This document shows, one piece after another, positions 37,434-46,380 of a stretch of 64,000 bases of DNA. The stretch lies in contig NZ_JACBZP010000001.1 in assembly GCF_013409065.1 (NCBI RefSeq), forward strand, positions 1,984,001 to 2,048,000. The letters run 5' to 3'. The position numbers were made by a program, and so were the translations under genes. The notes beneath the pieces are model-generated. The model saw only the letters and a list, made by a program, of their open reading frames with translations, had not been told where the DNA came from and did not search any database. Source of the DNA: Spelaeicoccus albus. Its GTDB lineage: Bacteria; Actinomycetota; Actinomycetes; Actinomycetales; Brevibacteriaceae. How positions within the stretch are numbered: the first letter of the stretch is position 1; each line of letters starts with the position of its first letter.

Positions 37434-38114
37434 TCAGCCGGTCGCGGCGAGCCACGGGAGGATCTGGCTGAGTTTTGTCGCTGTCAGGTCAGGCTCGATC
37501 GGCTCGGATCGCTTCGCGTCGTCCCGGTTGAGCCAGATGCCGGCCCATCCGGCGTTTTGCGCACCGGCGACATCGTTAACGAGCGAGTCGCCGACCATCA
37601 CATATCTCTGCGCGGGCAGCGCTCGCTCAGCTGCATCGAAGATGCGGGAATCAGGTTTCTCGACGCCTACATCCTGGGAAAATACAGTCGCCTGGAGCAA
37701 TCGTTCAAGCTCGACATGATTGGGGTAAGAATTCCCGTTAGAGAGCAATCCGATCCGACAATGGCCAGCGAGTGCTTCCAGCGTCGGAAGCACGTCGTCG
37801 TAGAGGTCGACTCCAATGAACCGGTGCTCTAGATAGAAGTCGTTCAGATGTACCGCCATGTTTTCGTCTGTGACGCCGAGGCGACGAAGACTCGTACGGA
37901 ACGCTTCGAGCCGAATTTCCTCAAGGTTCGCAGTGACTCCTCGTAGCGCATCGGCGGTCTGGCCGCGGTCCGCGACAAATGCCTCGACAGACAGGTCACC
38001 ACGAAGCGCAGGCATGCATGCGCGAAGTTCATTGATGGTCGACGCAAGCGAACGCCGCAACAATGCTTGAAAGTCCCAGAGTGTCTGGTCCCCGTCGAAA
38101 TAGACTGTGATCAC
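37434..38114 (-). CDS. HAD superfamily hydrolase
   Basis: This 226-residue protein is a haloacid dehalogenase-like phosphatase. Motif I is YFDGDQTLWDF (the two Asp are the nucleophile and acid), motif II is GLLSNGNSY, motif III Lys lies in VEKPDSRIF and motif IV is VGDSLVNDV. A helical cap occupies about residues 20-90. Such proteins (YjjG-like) remove phosphate from nucleotides or small metabolites. ATG at 38114 has no close neighbour upstream on the same strand. Confidence 0.9.
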   Translation of the reverse strand: MITVYFDGDQTLWDFQALLRRSLASTINELRACMPALRGDLSVEAFVADRGQTADALRGVTANLEEIRLEAFRTSLRRLGVTDENMAVHLNDFYLEHRFIGVDLYDDVLPTLEALAGHCRIGLLSNGNSYPNHVELERLLQATVFSQDVGVEKPDSRIFDAAERALPAQRYVMVGDSLVNDVAGAQNAGWAGIWLNRDDAKRSEPIEPDLTATKLSQILPWLAATG

Positions 38115-38226
38115 GTGGCTGATTTTGCCAGATCAGCCCTTGACCTCCTTGGGGCAACTGAGACGTGCTGAACCTGCCCGGCTGACCGCGGATGATCGGG
38201 CTGCCCGGTCAGTGGGTGAACTCAGG

Positions 38227-38520
38227 TCAGAGCGGTGTGGCTTCGACGGCGATTCGATCGTAGTCGGAACGCAAACCGCCTTCCGAAACGACGCCGACAT
38301 GAATTCGGGTCAGTTCGGTGAGCGCCTCGGTCAGATTAGGGAGGTCGAGAATATCCGCATCGGGTTTGAAAGTGACTAAGAGATCGATGTCGCTACCAGA
38401 GGTGTTCTCGCCGCGTCTGATGGAACCGAACACGCGCACGTCGCGCGCTTTGTGCTGCTTGACCACACCGAGAATTTCCGCGCGGTGTCTGGCAAGAACG
38501 ATCGATGGCCGCGGGGCCAC
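38227..38520 (-). CDS. Minimal nucleotidyltransferase (MNT) without HEPN partner
   Basis: This protein of about 97 residues matches the minimal nucleotidyltransferase family: VRVFGSIRRGENTSGSDIDLLV holds the GS-x-DxD active site. I chose GTG at 38520, which gives the usual family length and lies just past the stop of the DoxX-like gene (38526); a longer frame to 38592 would overlap that gene. MNT proteins are usually antitoxins that AMPylate a HEPN toxin, but no HEPN gene follows, so it is an orphan here. It appears to be the last gene of the TetR-DoxX unit. Confidence 0.8.
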   Translation of the reverse strand: MAPRPSIVLARHRAEILGVVKQHKARDVRVFGSIRRGENTSGSDIDLLVTFKPDADILDLPNLTEALTELTRIHVGVVSEGGLRSDYDRIAVEATPL

Positions 38521-38525
38521 CCGAA

Positions 38526-38885
38526 CTACGCCACAACCCCAGCGATGAGAACTGCCAGCGAAATGGCCAGCATCCCGAGGCAGTTCAGCCAAAACTCATG
38601 TCGTAAGAATCGTGCTTTGATATGCGCGACAGCTGCGACGACGAAATAGGCCACGACTCCGACGTTGGCGGCCAGGGCCACGCCCGGCACGACGATGCAC
38701 GTTGCCAGTCCGGCAGCTGCCGCGAATTTCACGACGATGAGAACCCACCACCAGTCTCGCGGGAAGCCGACCCCGTCCAGGCAATCGCGGATCAACCTCG
38801 GCGGCCGAATGGACATCACGCCATCCGCAAAGAGAACGAGCGCCAGTACCCCGGTCGGCCACCACGGATCCGGCGTCAATGGCAC
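38526..38885 (-). CDS. DoxX-like family membrane protein
   Basis: This 119-residue protein has four predicted helices (about residues 10-28, 45-68, 70-90, 96-117). The pattern WWWVLIVVKFAAAAGLATCIVVPGVALAANVGVVAYFVVAAVAHIKAR (shown here only as WWVLIVVKFAAAAGL and GVVAYFVVAAVAHIK) fits the DoxX_2 family, small membrane proteins of uncertain function often linked to thiol or redox stress. It starts 1 bp after the TetR stop on the same strand, so it is the probable target of that regulator. Confidence 0.82.
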   Translation of the reverse strand: MPLTPDPWWPTGVLALVLFADGVMSIRPPRLIRDCLDGVGFPRDWWWVLIVVKFAAAAGLATCIVVPGVALAANVGVVAYFVVAAVAHIKARFLRHEFWLNCLGMLAISLAVLIAGVVA

Positions 38886-38886
38886 G

Positions 38887-39498
38887 TCATTTTCCTTTCA
38901 CGAAAGTGACGGCGGCAACGGCAGACCGGACATCGTCGAGTGCCGATGAAACTGTCGACGTCGTGCCCGCCCAGCTGAACAAGATGCCGAGGTACGAGTG
39001 GTAAATGACACGAGCGGCCGTCTTCGAGTGCTCCTGTGTGATGCCGGCGTCACGAAGAATCTCCTCGAACTCGCGCACCAGCTCGTCCGCCAATTCGTTG
39101 AAGATCGCCGGCTCGTGGTTGCCGCTGACGAGAACTGCCGCGTAAGTGCGAGCCAGCTCCTGGTCGCCGGCGAACAGTTCGATGAACGGTTGAACGAGTG
39201 CAGCCACGCGCTTACCGGGGTCGGTCGTCGGCAAGGTCGGCTCGTCGGAGGAGCGCGGCGGGTGCTGCTGTTGCAGGTCCGCGATCCAGGTATCGAACGT
39301 TTTGACCAGTAGCGTGTTTTTATCGCCGACGGCGATGACCGTGCCCGTGCTGACTCCGGCCTCTGCCGCGATTCCGCGGACCGTGGTCGCCGCAAATCCG
39401 CGGTCGCGAAAGAGCGTTGCCGCAGCAGTCAGGACTTTGACACGTGTCGTTTCGCGTCGATCGGCCCTTGAATGAACAGGTTCAGTGAACATGTTCAT
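38887..39498 (-). CDS. TetR family regulator upstream of doxX-like gene
   Basis: This 203-residue regulator has its helix-turn-helix at about residues 17-65 (VKVLTAAATLFRDRGFAATTVRGIA, shown as LTAAATLFRDRGFA, then GVSTGTVIAVGDKNTLL). Two in-frame ATGs, at 39498 and 39492, are candidates. The start codons lie inside or beside a twin TGAACA-NN-TTCA repeat (39473-39497), so the coding sequence and putative operator overlap. The gene is followed without gap by the DoxX-like gene and then the MNT gene. It is likely autoregulatory. Confidence 0.85.
   Translation of the reverse strand: MNMFTEPVHSRADRRETTRVKVLTAAATLFRDRGFAATTVRGIAAEAGVSTGTVIAVGDKNTLLVKTFDTWIADLQQQHPPRSSDEPTLPTTDPGKRVAALVQPFIELFAGDQELARTYAAVLVSGNHEPAIFNELADELVREFEEILRDAGITQEHSKTAARVIYHSYLGILFSWAGTTSTVSSALDDVRSAVAAVTFVKGK
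39473..39497. promoter_or_regulatory. Twin inverted repeat overlapping a TetR start codon
   Basis: TGAACAGGTTCA (39473-39484) and TGAACATGTTCA (39486-39497) lie side by side with 1 bp between; each is an inverted repeat TGAAC-NN-GTTCA. The second copy covers the ATG at 39492. Binding here by the encoded TetR protein would block its own translation start region and transcription elongation. Confidence 0.55.
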
Positions 39499-39553
39499 TA
39501 CCATAGCACGACCAACGGGTCCTAGGTGGTTCGATGAAGGTCGGGGCCGGCCG

Positions 39554-40453
39554 TCACTCTTCAATCGGATAGCTGACTATCGCGAATTGCGCCCCACTCG
39601 GATCCCAGCCATTGACGTTCATGGTGCCCTGGCCGCCGAAAACACGCGCAACGGGCCGAGCCTCGCTCCAGTGCCCGTCCCGCACGAGCATGACGTCGAC
39701 TTGTCGATCGGCCGGATGCCCCTCGGTTCCGGGCGGGAACGCAAGATAGACCGCGAAATTGCCTGTCGGCGCGAGGTGCGGGAACCAATTGACCGACTCG
39801 TCGAATGTCAGCTGCTGGACGTCGGATCCGTCGGTACGCATGCGCGCGATCTGCGCATGCCCGTCAAACCGTTCAGTATTGAAATAGATCCATTTGCCGT
39901 CCCGGCTGTACTCGCTGCCGTCCTCACGAGCAGCGCCAATCGTCAGCCGTCGAGACTTTCCTTCGTCGAGAGCGAGCGTATACACCGAGCCCGGCCCCCA
40001 CTCGGTTCCCGAGCGTCGCTCGATACCGATGAAGGCGATCTCGCGGCCGTCCGGCGAAACGCCGTGCAAGAAGTGCAGCAAACCGTCGTCCGGCGTGATG
40101 CGCTTGCTCGATCCGCCGGCGAGCGGCGCCCGGTAGATATTGCCGTCGCCGGCGGACAAGAAGATGTGTTCGCCGTCCGGGTCGAGGACGTGGTCATTGT
40201 TGAGGTCCGAGACATCGCCAATGGCGATTTCGGCCAGTCGGCCCGATCCGAGGTCCAGTCTCCACAACCGTCCGGCTCCGTTCAAGATCAGCGCCTGACC
40301 GTCGAGGGTCCAATTTGGAGCCTCAAGAAGCAGATCTCGGGTATCGAATACGTCCTGTCTCGTGCCGTCTGCTCCGACGGTCGAGACGACTGTCCGTTGG
40401 CCGCTCGCCAAGCAGCGTCCAGTCGGTGAGTTGCTCGACGATGAGAATGTCAC
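39554..40453 (-). CDS. TolB-like PD40 beta-propeller protein
   Basis: This 299-residue protein is built from WD40-like PD40 repeats, recognisable as repeated PNWTLDGQALILNGAGRLWRLDL, PDGEHIFLSAGDGNIYR, PDGREIAFIG, RDGKWIYFNTER and PTGNFAVYLAF blocks, as in TolB and oligogalacturonide-lyase-like propellers. There is no signal peptide, so it may be cytosolic and differs from periplasmic TolB. The gene ends 56 bp from the TetR start and diverges from the DUF3040 gene region. Function is unknown; sugar-binding or peptidase-associated roles occur in the family. Confidence 0.78.
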   Translation of the reverse strand: MTFSSSSNSPTGRCLASGQRTVVSTVGADGTRQDVFDTRDLLLEAPNWTLDGQALILNGAGRLWRLDLGSGRLAEIAIGDVSDLNNDHVLDPDGEHIFLSAGDGNIYRAPLAGGSSKRITPDDGLLHFLHGVSPDGREIAFIGIERRSGTEWGPGSVYTLALDEGKSRRLTIGAAREDGSEYSRDGKWIYFNTERFDGHAQIARMRTDGSDVQQLTFDESVNWFPHLAPTGNFAVYLAFPPGTEGHPADRQVDVMLVRDGHWSEARPVARVFGGQGTMNVNGWDPSGAQFAIVSYPIEE

Positions 40454-40626
40454 GATCCAGTCCGTTCAGGAGTGTGCGGGAAGTTCTGAGCTGGTCAGTC
40501 TACACACCGATTTTCCGGCCCGGCCTCGCAAATTCGGAGTACTCTCGAAGATGCCGGACGTGTCGGCGTCGGACTCGCGGTGGTCCGCGCGCACGTCGAA
40601 GTGCAAATGGGTTTGGAAGTGCTGGG

Positions 40627-40935
40627 ATGATCTCAGCGAAAGATGATCGCATTTGGTGCGAAGTGACGGCTCAGCTCGCCGCGGATGAGCGGCGAATTGA
40701 GCAAACGGTTCGGCGTGATTCCGGGCTGCCCTACCATGCCGGACGCTGGCTGCGTCGGTGGTCACCGGCGATCTGGATGGCCGCCTTTGGGTATGCGATG
40801 GCGGTTGTCGGGTCGGTGCATTACCTGAATCTGCCGGTTCTGGGCGTTTGCGGTATCGGCATCCTCATCGGCGGCTACCTGTTATGCGCACGCGAGATGG
40901 CAAAGAATGCGGGATGGCGGGAGCGAAAGAACTGA
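40627..40935 (+). CDS. DUF3040-like small membrane protein
   Basis: This 102-residue protein begins with a charged helix (about residues 8-40: DRIWCEVTAQLAADERRIEQ) and has two membrane helices (about 50-68 and 72-92). This layout fits the actinobacterial DUF3040 family, usually about 100-130 residues and of unknown function. I chose the ATG at 40627 with GGAAG 8 bases upstream; the frame is open further upstream to 40315 but there overlaps the PD40 gene on the other strand. No partner gene is visible. Confidence 0.72.
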   Translation: MISAKDDRIWCEVTAQLAADERRIEQTVRRDSGLPYHAGRWLRRWSPAIWMAAFGYAMAVVGSVHYLNLPVLGVCGIGILIGGYLLCAREMAKNAGWRERKN

Positions 40936-41138
40936 CGAGGCCATCGTCAGGTCAAACCCGGATCAAAAACTCGGCCCGACCAAGGCAAAGGAGCGTGAGG
41001 GGATTGCGGTGATGATCCATCCAGGGCCTGCTCAAGGTGCGGATCTGTGAGTCGAAACTCGGCGAATTGTTATTGTGCCGTTATGTTGGGTATCGTTTTC
41101 GGCCTCTGAATGTCAGTGCTTCGCGAGATGATTAGACC

Positions 41139-42422
41139 ATGGCAAACAGGTCAGCGTCTGAGGGGTTCGGTGCCGGGCAGCGCGCCGAGCGACGTGTTTC
41201 GCCGGGCATGCTCGCTTGCAAAGTCGATTGCGTTGAGCTTGCCGATCTTGGCCCCGAAGAGTTGAAGGACATTCTCGAGGATTGTGTTCAGCTCGAGGGG
41301 TTCGTCGCAGCGAAACGGGCGGAAATCCTCGCGGCGTTCGGCACGGCCCGATCGCATGACTGGCGGACCGATCCCGGCCGGCAACCGGCCGATCGGATCG
41401 CGGAGAACATGAGCCCGTACGGCGCCGACGAGATCGCCCCGATCCTCGATGCCGCACCGCGTACTGCCGCGGCCGAGCTCCACCGGTCGATGCGGGCGTG
41501 TTCGTGTCTGCCGCGGACGGTCGACGCGCTCAAGACCGGTAGTTTGTCGCCGCGCCGGTACCGTGAGGTGATGACAAAGACCCGCGATCTCCCGGTCGCC
41601 ACGACCCTGGAAGCGGATCGGGAAATCACTACGTGGAACCCGAATGTGTTACCTCAATCATTCCGCACCCGGCTTTCACGCTGGGTGGGCTCGCACGACA
41701 CTCGCACCGCCGAGAGCAAGCACCGTGATGTCTGCCGCGACCGGGCCGTCGAGTTCATTCCCGACGACAACGGGTCCGCCCAGTTACTGGCCTACGGCCC
41801 GGCAGACTCGCTACGAGCACTTTTCGACAAACTCGACCACGCCGCTCGCACCGGACGCGACACGGCCGGACGCGAGCCGGCGGGCGTGCTGGATACGCGT
41901 ACTCTGGCGCAACGCCGTTTTGATGCTTTGGTCGATGCGAGCGTCCACCATGACGATCACCGGCGGGTCGAAGCACAAGACTGCCGATTGAACGTCACAG
42001 TGCCCGTGTTCGCCCTGCTCGGCTGGAACGACCCCGGCTACCTTGAAGGATACGGGCCGATCCCGGCCAGCATGGCCCGCCGGCTCGCCGCCGGCGCGCA
42101 AACCTGGACCAGGTTACTCACCGACCCGGTAACGGACCGGATCATCAACGCCGACCCGAAGAAATACCGGCCGAACGCCGCCCTTCGTAAGCTCGTGCGA
42201 GCACGCGACGGCACATGCCGATTCCCCTCCTGCAACATTCCCGCCGGCGCATGCGACATCGACCATATAAACCCATTCGCCCGCGGCGGACCCACGACCC
42301 CGGAGAATCTCCAGGCACTTTGCGAACACCACCACGAAGCCAAAACCAAAGGCTTCATCAACACCAATCGCCACGATCGCCGACGACGAGACCGCAAGAG
42401 ACACCGCCACGACGACCCGTAG
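41139..42422 (+). CDS. DUF222 and HNH endonuclease domain protein
   Basis: This 427-residue protein has an N-terminal DUF222 region (about residues 30-300) and a C-terminal HNH nuclease domain at about 345-400: RARDGTCRFPSCNIPAGACDIDHINPF holds the zinc Cys and the DH catalytic pair (here cited as CRFPSC and CDIDHINPF), and LCEHHHEAKT completes it. The C-terminus is a short Arg/His/Asp-rich tail. This family is numerous in actinobacteria and behaves like selfish or rapidly duplicating genes; its target is unknown. The 203 bp upstream hold no gene. It borders the decayed region that follows. Confidence 0.9.
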   Translation: MANRSASEGFGAGQRAERRVSPGMLACKVDCVELADLGPEELKDILEDCVQLEGFVAAKRAEILAAFGTARSHDWRTDPGRQPADRIAENMSPYGADEIAPILDAAPRTAAAELHRSMRACSCLPRTVDALKTGSLSPRRYREVMTKTRDLPVATTLEADREITTWNPNVLPQSFRTRLSRWVGSHDTRTAESKHRDVCRDRAVEFIPDDNGSAQLLAYGPADSLRALFDKLDHAARTGRDTAGREPAGVLDTRTLAQRRFDALVDASVHHDDHRRVEAQDCRLNVTVPVFALLGWNDPGYLEGYGPIPASMARRLAAGAQTWTRLLTDPVTDRIINADPKKYRPNAALRKLVRARDGTCRFPSCNIPAGACDIDHINPFARGGPTTPENLQALCEHHHEAKTKGFINTNRHDRRRRDRKRHRHDDP

Positions 42423-42477
42423 CACGACGATCACGACGACTGAGCCACAATGACAATCACCACGGCATCGGTAAACC

Positions 42478-42600
42478 TCACCTGGCTACCGCGCTCGGAC
42501 ACATCGGATACGCGAATGCCGCAAGTGATTCACGATCGGCCCAATGAAGATCTTCGAGGACGACCAAAATCCCGTGGCCGCTCACCATTGCTCGAGCAAA
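42478..42600 (-). pseudogene. Remnant of a LuxR-type AAA (STAND) regulator
   Basis: On the minus strand the sequence reads GILVVLEDLHWADRESLAAFA, the Walker B region of large LuxR/MalT-like ATPase regulators, with preceding FLRFARAMV as is usual in that family. Walker A, the remaining ATPase domain and the DNA-binding domain are all missing, and a stop follows 9 residues after the motif region. It is a fragment of a gene that was once about 2.5 kb or more. Confidence 0.7.
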
Positions 42601-42712
42601 TCGCAAAAACGAATAGCCGAGTGCGAAGCACGATATCGCGGAAGTGCTTGCTCGTACCCAGGCCGCAACTGGTTGCACGCTGGGAGTGGAGAGGTTGAAG
42701 TAGCTACCTCTG

Positions 42713-42925
42713 TTATTCCGGCTTGTTCCGATGATTCAACAGGTATCGCGTGTCAACGTGCTCGTACATCAGGTGCGCGACAAGGCCCTGGGTGGCATGC
42801 GGCAGATTGTGGCAATGATCCATCCAGACTCCCGGATTATCGGCACGAAAAGCGATCACAGCGGACGGGCGGAAAAGCTTCGTTAGTGGCCGGCCGGGCC
42901 ATCCCAGACGCCTGTCCTGGAGGTG
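42713..42925 (-). pseudogene. C-terminal remnant of a multicopper oxidase
   Basis: The minus strand encodes FRADNPGVWMDHCHNLPHATQ followed by GLVAHLMYEHV, the C-terminal copper-binding motif (His-Cys-His with T1 copper ligands) of actinobacterial multicopper oxidases. The preceding cupredoxin domains, including the HPxHLHGH segment, are absent, as upstream sequence reads as unrelated. A stop ends the frame 21 residues after the motif. This is a truncated gene end. Confidence 0.78.
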
Positions 42926-43357
42926 GAGCCGCTGCTCCGGATCTTCCTTGCCGAACACGGCAGGAAAGCCGATGCCACGGCGACGCTGCGCGAAGTCCGT
43001 TCGCAGGCCGCCGCACGCTTGGTCTCCGATGCCGAAACCTCCCGGGGCTACCTCGACGGCGAGGGGCAATTCCCTCGACGGATCGCCCAGGTCACGCTCA
43101 TCGCCTCCCGGGCCGCGATCGTCGACAGCGAATGAGGGTGGTCTCCGGTTCGAACAGTCGAAGGCTACGCAGCGGTCAGCGACACATCCCGACAGAAAAT
43201 CATCGCCTTGACCCGACGACGTCGAACCAGATTTACTACGGAGGTGAGCCGTTGCGACGGGCGGCATGGTCACCGGCAGCGTTCCGCTCACAAATCGCGG
43301 TGGACGGCCCAACCCGCACGGTCTCTTCCATCGGAACAGTTCCAGGAGATGTAGCCG

Positions 43358-45334
43358 ATGGCGACAAACAACACGGATGAGAAGTTGCGGCCGAAGGAAC
43401 TCACCGTCCGGGGAATCATTCTCGGTGCAATCATCACCGTCGTCTTCACGGCCGCCAATGTTTATCTCGGCCTCAAGGCCGGCCTCACCTTCGCCACGTC
43501 CATTCCGGCAGCGGTCATCTCGATGGCAGTTTTGCGGCGGTTTCGTACGTCGACCATCCAGGAAAACAACATCATCCAAACGATCGCGTCGTCGGCGGGG
43601 ACGCTCGCAGCGATCATTTTCGTTCTCCCCGGCCTCATCATGGTCGGCTGGTGGCAGAATTTTCCCTACTGGACCACTGTGGCAATTTGCGTGATCGGCG
43701 GCGCCCTGGGGGTCATGTATACGGTGCCGCTACGGCGAACGTTCGTCGTCGGCTCCGATCTGCCCTTCCCCGAAGGCGTGGCCGCAGGTGAAGTCCTCAA
43801 GGCGGGCACCGAGGGGAGCGCCGAAGGTGACCGCGAGAGCATCATGGTGATCTTGTGGGGCGGCATCGTTTCGGCAGTGTTCGGCATTCTCACCAAGACG
43901 AAGGTGCTCGCCGAAACCGTGTCCGGCGCCGTACGCGTCGGTGCCGGCGGTGTTGCCGGCTCCGTCAGCCTCTCTTTCGCCTTGATCGGGATCGGCCACC
44001 TCGTCGGGCTGGCCGTCGGCATCGCCATGTTCGTCGGTCTCATCATCGGGTGGGGAATCCTGGTGCCCGTCATGAGTTGGGGGCACGTCGGTGGTGCGCC
44101 GATTGCCGATGCTATCGACAAGATCTTCACCAACGACGTGCGATTCGTCGGCGCCGGAGCCATGGCCATTGCAGCGATTTGGGCGCTCGTGAAGATTTTC
44201 GGCCCCATCGTAGGCGGTATCAAGGACGCCATTGCCTCGACGAGGCAGCGTAAATTGGGCGCCGAGGTCGCCCTGGAAGAGCGCGACCTGCCCATCACGC
44301 TCGTCGGCATGTGGATCGGCCTCTCGCTCATCCCCATCGGACTGCTTTTATGGGCGTTTCTGAACTCGACGCACCTCGCCGACGGCCATGCGGTGACTAT
44401 CACCGTCACCCTGGCCTTCACCGTCGTCATCGGAGCCGTGACGGCTGCAGTCTGCGGCTATATGGCGGGGCTCATCGGCTCGTCCAATAGCCCGATTTCC
44501 GGAGTCGGCATCCTGGTGGCGCTCCTCCTTGCCCTTCTCATTGCCGTCATCTACGGCGGGGGCGGCGATGCCAAACGAACCGCCGAACTCGTTGCCTACA
44601 CGATTTTCGCCACGGCAATCATTTTCGCGATCGCCACCATTTCCAACGACAACCTCCAGGACCTCAAGACCGGTCAGCTCGTCGGCGCGACCCCGTGGAA
44701 GCAGCAACTTGCACTCATCATCGGTGTCGTGTTCGGTGCCGTCGTGATCGCCCCGGTGCTCGACCTGCTGAACGATGCCTTCGGCTTTCTCGGCGCGCCG
44801 GGCGCCAGTCACAACCCTCTTCCGGCCCCGCAGGCCGCACTCATCTCCTCGCTCGTCAAAGGAGTGCTCGGCGGCAGTCTTAACTGGGGGTATATCGGGC
44901 TGGGCGTGGCCATCGGCGCCGTCGTCATCATCGCCGACGAGATTCTGGCCCGAAAGACGACGCGTTTTCGCCTGCCGCCGCTGGCGGTCGGGATGGGGCT
45001 TTACCTGCCCATGGAACTGACGTTGACGATCGCGGTGGGCGCAGTGCTCGGCAAGATTCACGATCGCTGGGCCGCCGGTCGCAGTAATCCGGAGCGGGCC
45101 CGCCGACTCGGAGTGCTGCTCGCCACCGGCCTGATCGTCGGCGACAGTCTCTGGGGCGTGGCCTATGCGGGAATCGTCGTCGCCTCCGGCAAGAGCGACC
45201 CCATGGCGCTCGTGGGCGATTTCTTTACCCCGTGGTCGAGCGGCATCGGCGTCATCATCTTCGTTGCCGCGCTCGTGTCGATGTACCGCTGGACTCGTCG
45301 ACGGGCGATAGCCAAGGGCCGGCGCGATTCGTGA
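43358..45334 (+). CDS. OPT family oligopeptide transporter
   Basis: This 658-residue membrane protein has about 15 predicted helices and belongs to the OPT (oligopeptide/metal-peptide) secondary transporter family. Family features include the N-terminal ELTVRGIILGAIITVVFTAANVYLGLKAGLTF segment (cited as ANVYLGLKAGLTF), the GGALGVMYTVPLRR loop, PFPEGVAAGEVL, and the late VGMGLYLPMELT helix. It imports peptides or peptide-like siderophores. The ATG at 43358 follows AGGAG by 8 bases, with a GGAACAGTTCC repeat just upstream. It is monocistronic. The decayed region upstream suggests a recent rearrangement at this edge. Confidence 0.9.
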   Translation: MATNNTDEKLRPKELTVRGIILGAIITVVFTAANVYLGLKAGLTFATSIPAAVISMAVLRRFRTSTIQENNIIQTIASSAGTLAAIIFVLPGLIMVGWWQNFPYWTTVAICVIGGALGVMYTVPLRRTFVVGSDLPFPEGVAAGEVLKAGTEGSAEGDRESIMVILWGGIVSAVFGILTKTKVLAETVSGAVRVGAGGVAGSVSLSFALIGIGHLVGLAVGIAMFVGLIIGWGILVPVMSWGHVGGAPIADAIDKIFTNDVRFVGAGAMAIAAIWALVKIFGPIVGGIKDAIASTRQRKLGAEVALEERDLPITLVGMWIGLSLIPIGLLLWAFLNSTHLADGHAVTITVTLAFTVVIGAVTAAVCGYMAGLIGSSNSPISGVGILVALLLALLIAVIYGGGGDAKRTAELVAYTIFATAIIFAIATISNDNLQDLKTGQLVGATPWKQQLALIIGVVFGAVVIAPVLDLLNDAFGFLGAPGASHNPLPAPQAALISSLVKGVLGGSLNWGYIGLGVAIGAVVIIADEILARKTTRFRLPPLAVGMGLYLPMELTLTIAVGAVLGKIHDRWAAGRSNPERARRLGVLLATGLIVGDSLWGVAYAGIVVASGKSDPMALVGDFFTPWSSGIGVIIFVAALVSMYRWTRRRAIAKGRRDS

Positions 45335-45387
45335 CGAGCCAACGCGTTGCTTCGGCGGGGGAGCCGGTCTCGGCTGCCGCCAACAGA

Positions 45388-46182
45388 TCAGACGCGGATC
45401 AGCAACTCGCCGTGTAAAAGCGAGAACCAACCGTCGGGGTCCCGCGCCCACTGCCGCCAGCCCTCGCTGATCCGATCAAGGTCGGCCCGCGTCGCGCGTT
45501 GCTCTCTCACCAGCTGTTCGGCGAGATCCGATTCGACGATGCGATCGGCCCACATGCCGCCCCACCACTCGCGAGCCTCCGGGGTGGCATAGCACCACGT
45601 GCTCGACGTGGCCTCGACCGTCGCCGCTCCCGCCGCGTGCGCCCAGGCAAGCAACCGGCGTCCCGCGTCCGGCTCGCCCCCGTTGGCTCGCGCCGCGGCC
45701 CGATACAGCGACAACCATTCGTCCAGTTCGGGCACCCGTGGATACCACGCGAACGACGCGTAATCGCTGTCGCGCACGCCGACGACCCCGCCCGGTCGAC
45801 ACACGCGCATCATTTCGTGAAGCGCCAGCACCGGATCGGGCACGTGCTGCAGCACCTGGTGGGCATGCACGACGTCGAATGTCCCGTCGCCGAAATCGAG
45901 CGCCAGTGCGTCGCCGACCACCGCCCGCGCATTCGTGAGCCGCTGCCGGTCCAACTCCGCACGTGTCAGCGCCGCGGCCTCGCTCGTCATCTCGACTGCC
46001 ACCACGCTGCCGGGATCGACCATTCGGGCGATGTCGGCGGTAATGGTGCCCGGGCCCGAGCCGACGTCCAGCACGTGTGCGCCGCTGTTGAACTCCGCAG
46101 CAAGATAACCGGCCGAATTCTCGACAGTTCGATTGCTGTGCGATCGCAAGACGTTCCTGTGGTGCCCGTGCGTGTACGTCAC
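45388..46182 (-). CDS. SAM-dependent methyltransferase (class I)
   Basis: This 264-residue protein is a class I methyltransferase related to UbiE-type enzymes. The SAM-binding loop is VLDVGSGPGTITADIA, followed by motif II AVEMTSEAAALTRAE, VVGDALALDFGDGTFDVVHAHQVLQHV and MMRVCRPGGVV, all canonical. The substrate is unknown. GTG at 46182 gives the family N-terminus YTHGHHRNVLRSHS; the frame upstream runs into the tRNA-Leu gene. The gene converges with the OPT gene. Confidence 0.9.
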   Translation of the reverse strand: MTYTHGHHRNVLRSHSNRTVENSAGYLAAEFNSGAHVLDVGSGPGTITADIARMVDPGSVVAVEMTSEAAALTRAELDRQRLTNARAVVGDALALDFGDGTFDVVHAHQVLQHVPDPVLALHEMMRVCRPGGVVGVRDSDYASFAWYPRVPELDEWLSLYRAAARANGGEPDAGRRLLAWAHAAGAATVEATSSTWCYATPEAREWWGGMWADRIVESDLAEQLVREQRATRADLDRISEGWRQWARDPDGWFSLLHGELLIRV

Positions 46183-46239
46183 GGGGCTAATCCGTCTTGA
46201 TCGGCGCGCGGCGCGCGGATGATGGTCATAGTCATTTTG

Positions 46240-46321
<82 letters not shown>

Positions 46322-46380
46322 GGGCACACCAAACTATAGGGCATGGGCGCCGGTCGACTCCATTTGTGCGGTGTCGGAAC

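Larger units (their letters stand above)
42423..43357. other. Decayed gene region between DUF222-HNH and OPT genes
   Basis: This 935-bp stretch holds no intact gene. It includes the LuxR/AAA and multicopper oxidase remnants listed separately and an unrecognised plus-strand frame at 42923-43135 (70 residues, ending QVTLIASRAAIVDSE) that could be a further remnant or a short real gene. The last 60 bases carry the OPT leader with GGAACAGTTCC (43333-43343), a perfect 5+1+5 inverted repeat next to the ribosome site. Confidence 0.7.

Noticed and set aside
40315-40626. Upstream extension of the DUF3040-like protein
   Set aside because: The extra 104 residues are Arg/Ser-rich and overlap the PD40 gene on the other strand; the ATG at 40627 has a ribosome site and gives the family length.
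42923-43135. Plus-strand 70-residue frame in the decayed region as a gene
   Set aside because: No recognised family, no clear ribosome site, and it overlaps remnants; recorded only as part of the decayed region.
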